Made by a program: the position numbers and the translations under genes. Under the pieces are notes generated by a model. The model saw nothing but the letters and a program-made list of their open reading frames with translations. It was not told the origin of the DNA and made no database searches. A DNA stretch of 7,841 nucleotides from an uncultured SAR324 cluster bacterium (GTDB lineage: Bacteria > SAR324 > NAC60-12), in assembly GCA_902562015.1 (NCBI GenBank), contig CACERX010000050.1:1-7841 (forward strand), written 5' to 3'. How positions within the stretch are numbered: the first letter of the stretch is position 1; each line of letters opens with the position of its first letter. Positions 5,166 through 7,841 of this stretch are shown here, one piece after another.

Positions 5166-6881
5166 TCAGCTTTTTTCAGGCGGCATGTTCTGCGGCCAGT
5201 AATCTGAATCACGTCCAGGGACACTATACTCATAGGCTCCTCGATAAACAGTAGGCAGTTCCTTGAAATTCCCATGTGGTGGGGGAGAAGGTACTGTCCA
5301 TTCAAGAGTGTTGGCTTTCCATGGATTTTCCGGAGCCTTTTTACCTTTAAAAATACTGTAGAAAAAGTTGTATAAGAATATCGCTTGGAAAAGCAACATA
5401 ACAACTAAACTTGTGGTAGCAAAAACTCTTACATCCTGCATATTTTCAGTTGCCAAGTCCGGATAATGACTGAAGTTATATATTCTTCTGTGTTGTCCTG
5501 CAAGTCCTAGGAAGAAAAGGGGCAGGAAAATACAGTTAAAGGGTATGAAGGTTCCCCAGAAGTGAATTTTGCCTAAAGTTTCATTCATCATTCTGCCAAA
5601 CATTTTCGGGAACCAGTAAGTTATGGCTGCAAACATTCCTATTATAGTAATTGGAAAGAATGTGTAATGAAAATGAGCTAGTACAAAATATGAATCATGA
5701 AAATAAACATCAAGTGCACTGGCTCCCAGATATATTCCAGTAACTCCTCCGATAAGGAAGGCGAACAAAAAGCTAAGGGCCCATAGCATAGGTGTTTTGT
5801 ACTCAATAGAACCCCCATAAAGGGTCGCAATATAGCTAAAGAGCATTTCAGCAATAGGTATCGATATCAAAAGTGTTGTGACTACGAAAACATTAGCCAT
5901 ACGGGGATCTATTCCTGCAACAAACTGATGGTGTGCCCAAACCACGAAGGATAGTCCACCAGTGGCGAAGGCCGTATATAGAATTGTTCGGTACCCAAAT
6001 AATTTTTTTCTGGAAAATACAGTTATGATTTCTGCAACTATTCCCATTGTAGGAAGCAGTACAACATATACTTCAGGGTGTCCAAAAAACCAAAAAAGAT
6101 GTTCCCATAGAAGAGGATCACCACCCCCAGATGGAAGGAAAAAAGTTGTACCTATCCTTTGGTCCATGAACAGCATTACTGCCCCAGCGATCAGAGGACC
6201 TACAGAGGCCATGAATAAAATTACCGCAATTACTAAAAACCATACTACTATCGGAATATCTAACATTTTCATTCCTGGAGCACGGGCATTCATTGCTGTT
6301 GTAACAAAATTTATTCCACCTAAGAGAAAAGAAACGAACTCCAGAGCTACTGCCAATATCCATAGAGATGCGCCCCAGTCTGTCAGATTGTATTCAGGTA
6401 CCGAAGAAAGCGGTGGATATGCTGTCCATGCTCCTCCAAAACCGCCTCCTTTTACGAAAAATGAGAAGATTAAAACGAGAGCACTAACCAAGAATATTTG
6501 ATATGACAATCGGTTTAAACGTGGGAAGACCATATCATCACATCCGCACATCAGGGGTATTAGATAATTACCGAACGCTGCAATCAATACTGGCATCGCT
6601 ACCCAGAAAATCATGATAGTGCCATGATTTGTTACCATCATGTTATATTCACCGGGTCCTACTATACCGTACAGAGGAACAGATTCTCCTGGAAATGCGA
6701 GTTGCATACGGAATACATATGAGAAAAACCCTCCTATAACAGCCATGATCAATCCTGTGAACATGTACTGCATAGCGATCATTTTATGATCTACAGGTAG
6801 AATGTATTTATAAAGAAAGCTCAGTTCTTCATGATGTTCCTGATGAGTATCAGTCTGGACTGCGGTAGCTGCTTCGCTCAT
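5166..6881 (-). CDS. coxA: Cytochrome c oxidase subunit I, A1-type, with altered K-pathway
   Basis: Catalytic subunit that reduces O2 to water at the heme a3/CuB site and pumps protons; 571 residues, about 12 helices, normal length. Ligands are complete: His86 and His405 (heme a), His403 (heme a3), His268, His317 and His318 (CuB). Tyr272 is in place for the His-Tyr crosslink (GHPEVY), and His395-Asp396 fit the Mg site. D-pathway residues are present: Asp116, Asn105, Asn123 and Glu270, so it is an A1-type enzyme. Unusual is the K-pathway. Gap-free counting from His317/His318 to Rhodobacter numbering puts Met346 at Lys362, Ile343 at Thr359 and Ala283 at Ser299, with Glu345 one residue before the lysine position (ISIPIAEMLFSY). 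The C-terminal tail NPWKANTLEW and SPPPHGNF is typical of bacterial COX I. The start at 6881 has AAGGAG three bases upstream. It follows coxB by 27 bases. Confidence 0.98.
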   Translation of the reverse strand: MSEAATAVQTDTHQEHHEELSFLYKYILPVDHKMIAMQYMFTGLIMAVIGGFFSYVFRMQLAFPGESVPLYGIVGPGEYNMMVTNHGTIMIFWVAMPVLIAAFGNYLIPLMCGCDDMVFPRLNRLSYQIFLVSALVLIFSFFVKGGGFGGAWTAYPPLSSVPEYNLTDWGASLWILAVALEFVSFLLGGINFVTTAMNARAPGMKMLDIPIVVWFLVIAVILFMASVGPLIAGAVMLFMDQRIGTTFFLPSGGGDPLLWEHLFWFFGHPEVYVVLLPTMGIVAEIITVFSRKKLFGYRTILYTAFATGGLSFVVWAHHQFVAGIDPRMANVFVVTTLLISIPIAEMLFSYIATLYGGSIEYKTPMLWALSFLFAFLIGGVTGIYLGASALDVYFHDSYFVLAHFHYTFFPITIIGMFAAITYWFPKMFGRMMNETLGKIHFWGTFIPFNCIFLPLFFLGLAGQHRRIYNFSHYPDLATENMQDVRVFATTSLVVMLLFQAIFLYNFFYSIFKGKKAPENPWKANTLEWTVPSPPPHGNFKELPTVYRGAYEYSVPGRDSDYWPQNMPPEKS

Positions 6882-6884
6882 TTT

Positions 6885-6890
6885 CTCCTT
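6885..6890 (-). promoter_or_regulatory. Shine-Dalgarno sequence of coxA
   Basis: AAGGAG on the minus strand followed by AAA and the ATG at 6881. It is the best canonical ribosome binding site in the operon and fixes the coxA start, although the three-base spacing is short. Confidence 0.6.
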
Positions 6891-6908
6891 TATGTTAATT
6901 TAAAGATA

Positions 6909-7688
6909 TTAGAATACTTTGGCTAAAAGCCTTGCAAAGGAACTTTCTTTTTCAGTCTGCGCAGTATCAGAAGACAGAGGTGTCTTTGAAGTTTTGCGCT
7001 TCTGGTAGTGACTTTCGTATGTTCCGTTATTAATCTGAGCTATGGTTTCTTTATAGCTTTCCTTTGTATGCACTGTAATTGCTGCTCCCATTATACCGTG
7101 TCCATAGCCGCACATTTCAGCACATTGAATATCATAAGATCCTGTTTTAGTAGGTTTAAACCAGCCTTTGATAGTTCTACCTGGCATTGCATCCTGTCTC
7201 AATCTAAAGACTGGTACTGAAAAATTGTGAATTACATCACGGGATTGTAATTCAAAATGATATGTTTCATCAATTTTTACATGTAAGTCGTTAACAGTGG
7301 CAATATCATCTGCAGTATCAAGGATACCATCTGGCCCGGCATCAGTGAAAGACCAGCTCCATTGCTGGCCGGTGACCCGTATGAGATTGTCACTTGGCGG
7401 AAGAGTCTGTTTTATGTGTACCCAAACAATGATGTTAAAGGCAATAATAACAACATCCAGTGCAATTACTGTATAGTGTGGATAATGGGTCCATTTCTTT
7501 TCATCATGCTTCTCACCAGTGATATATTCAGCTCTAACTCCCTTTCTCCTGCGGAAACGGATCATAAAATATATAAATGTACCGAGGGTCAAAAAAAAAG
7601 CTACACCTATTATCCAGGTAATCAAATCGAACAGGTCATCAATATCTCCGGAAAATGATGACGCACTGGCTACGAAATATTCAATCAT
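6909..7688 (-). CDS. coxB: Cytochrome c oxidase subunit II (CuA subunit, no heme c domain)
   Basis: Electron-entry subunit, 259 residues. Two N-terminal helices (about 23-45 and 72-92) anchor a periplasmic cupredoxin domain. The CuA site is complete: His154 (IHNFSVP), Cys189, Glu191, Cys193, His197 and Met200 in CAEMCGYGHGIM. The aromatic QQWSW (Trp110, Trp112) is the usual electron-entry strand. Glu63 in EKKW aligns with the subunit II glutamate at the mouth of the K-pathway (Glu101 in Rhodobacter). There is no CXXCH, so this is aa3 rather than caa3 type. Between QQWSWSF and the LHV strand lies an Asp-rich loop at about 116-129 (DAGPDGILDTADDI) that resembles calcium-binding loops. A basic, low-complexity tail of about 30 residues follows the cupredoxin domain. 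The ATG at 7688 has no Shine-Dalgarno sequence. It is the first gene of the visible operon, 78 bases after an upstream same-strand gene. Confidence 0.96.
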   Translation of the reverse strand: MIEYFVASASSFSGDIDDLFDLITWIIGVAFFLTLGTFIYFMIRFRRRKGVRAEYITGEKHDEKKWTHYPHYTVIALDVVIIAFNIIVWVHIKQTLPPSDNLIRVTGQQWSWSFTDAGPDGILDTADDIATVNDLHVKIDETYHFELQSRDVIHNFSVPVFRLRQDAMPGRTIKGWFKPTKTGSYDIQCAEMCGYGHGIMGAAITVHTKESYKETIAQINNGTYESHYQKRKTSKTPLSSDTAQTEKESSFARLLAKVF

Positions 7689-7700
7689 ATTAAAATTTTC

Positions 7701-7727
7701 AGTATAAGAACTTAATTTGAAATCAAG
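7701..7727 (-). promoter_or_regulatory. Possible promoter/operator upstream of coxB
   Basis: On the minus strand CTTGATTTCAAATTAAG (7711-7727) is a 17-base palindrome with one G-T pair. TATACT (7701-7706), a five-of-six match to a -10 box, follows it. The best -35 match, TTGATT, lies inside the palindrome but is only 14 bases from the -10, which is too short for a normal sigma-70 promoter. If TATACT is real, the transcript would begin only a few bases before the ATG, which fits the missing Shine-Dalgarno sequence. The evidence is weak because the spacer is very AT-rich. Confidence 0.25.
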
Positions 7728-7749
7728 TTAAAAAGTATTTTCTGTAAAA

Positions 7750-7762
7750 TTCAAAATTTGAA
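7750..7762. repeat. Perfect palindrome downstream of the partial gene
   Basis: TTCAAA-A-TTTGAA has perfect six-base arms around a single base and lies four bases beyond the stop of the partial gene at the right edge. It resembles the imperfect palindrome nearer coxB in composition. It could be one of a pair of operator sites or chance in AT-rich DNA. Confidence 0.25.
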
Positions 7763-7766
7763 GAAA

Positions 7767-7841
7767 TTAATTGAAAGCAAAAATATATGCAGAAAGCATA
7801 AATGCAATACATCCTGCGGCAATAAGGTAAAATGCTTTGGC
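7767..7841 (-). CDS. C-terminal end of a membrane protein, truncated by window edge
   Basis: The minus strand is open from the right edge to a TAA at 7767-7769 and encodes the last 24 residues of a protein, AKAFYLIAAGCIAFMLSAYI followed by FAFN. This is one hydrophobic helix ending near the terminus, as in a polytopic membrane protein. It lies directly upstream of coxB on the same strand, where genes for heme O synthase (CtaB), Sco-type proteins or quinol:cytochrome c oxidoreductase subunits are often found. The fragment is too short to choose. I favour a membrane protein of the same respiratory cluster, and CtaB is possible but unproven. Confidence 0.55.
   Translation of the reverse strand, partial: AKAFYLIAAGCIAFMLSAYIFAFN

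Noticed and set aside
5158..5169. Short palindrome CTGAAAATTCAG at the coxA stop
   Set aside because: The stem is only four to five base pairs, with no T-run and within an operon; it is likely chance.
5962..6501. Long open frame of about 180 codons on the plus strand
   Set aside because: It is fully antisense to the conserved coxA gene; its length follows from codon bias in the opposite strand.
6909..7000. Possible cytochrome c domain fused to CoxB (caa3 type)
   Set aside because: There is no CXXCH motif; the protein ends about 60 residues after the CuA site in a short basic tail.
7008..7707. Several plus-strand open frames across coxB
   Set aside because: All are antisense to the intact CuA subunit gene and have no ribosome binding sites or recognisable content.
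7711..7727. FNR/CRP-like site (TTGAT-N4-ATCAA) upstream of coxB
   Set aside because: Only the left half, TTGAT, matches; the right half does not match at the required spacing.
1..7841. Mobile element, CRISPR array or defence system
   Set aside because: There is no transposase, integrase, regular repeat-spacer array or terminal repeat, and the gene content is respiratory.

Overview
The window is an AT-rich bacterial segment dominated by an aerobic respiration locus. It encodes an aa3-type cytochrome c oxidase of the A1 heme-copper class with two maturation genes, and a sensor histidine kinase and a small unknown gene lie to the left. The gene set (COX II, I, III, a CtaF/CyoD-like subunit IV, a second COX III-like protein, CtaA and a DUF420/CtaM protein) points to an aerobic, probably Gram-negative bacterium. 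I cannot fix the phylum from the sequence. Several starts have no Shine-Dalgarno sequence and an A/T-only leader directly before the ATG.

Layout. Left edge to 1145 (+): C-terminal part of a membrane sensor histidine kinase; the frame is open to the window edge, so the 5' end is missing. 1159-1356 (-): an unrecognised 65-residue protein with a strong ribosome binding site, convergent with the kinase. 1357-1667: a gene-free, AT-rich divergent region with nested inverted repeats and a possible promoter. 1668-3193 (+): ctaA (heme A synthase) followed two bases later by a DUF420 membrane protein (CtaM-like). 3194-3306: short convergent spacer with hairpins. 3307-7688 (-), transcribed right to left: coxB, coxA, coxC, subunit IV, second COX III-like protein and a small CxxC membrane protein, tightly packed and probably one operon. 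7767-7841 (-): last 24 codons of another membrane protein upstream of coxB.

How it works together. CtaA converts heme O to heme A, the cofactor of both heme sites in CoxA. CtaM-like proteins are needed for oxidase maturation in Firmicutes. CoxB carries CuA and passes electrons from cytochrome c to heme a and then to the heme a3/CuB site in CoxA. COX III, subunit IV and the second COX III-like protein complete the membrane complex. The small CxxC protein is a candidate accessory or assembly factor. CoxB has no heme c domain, so this is aa3 rather than caa3. No Sco, CtaG or CtaB gene is visible in full.

The most interesting observation is in CoxA. The metal ligands, the Tyr-His crosslink residues and the D-pathway are intact. 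The K-pathway lysine is methionine, the neighbouring pathway Thr and Ser are Ile and Ala, and a new Glu sits one residue before the lysine position. The CoxB glutamate at the K-pathway mouth is retained. This looks like a coordinated rewiring of the second proton pathway rather than a decayed gene.
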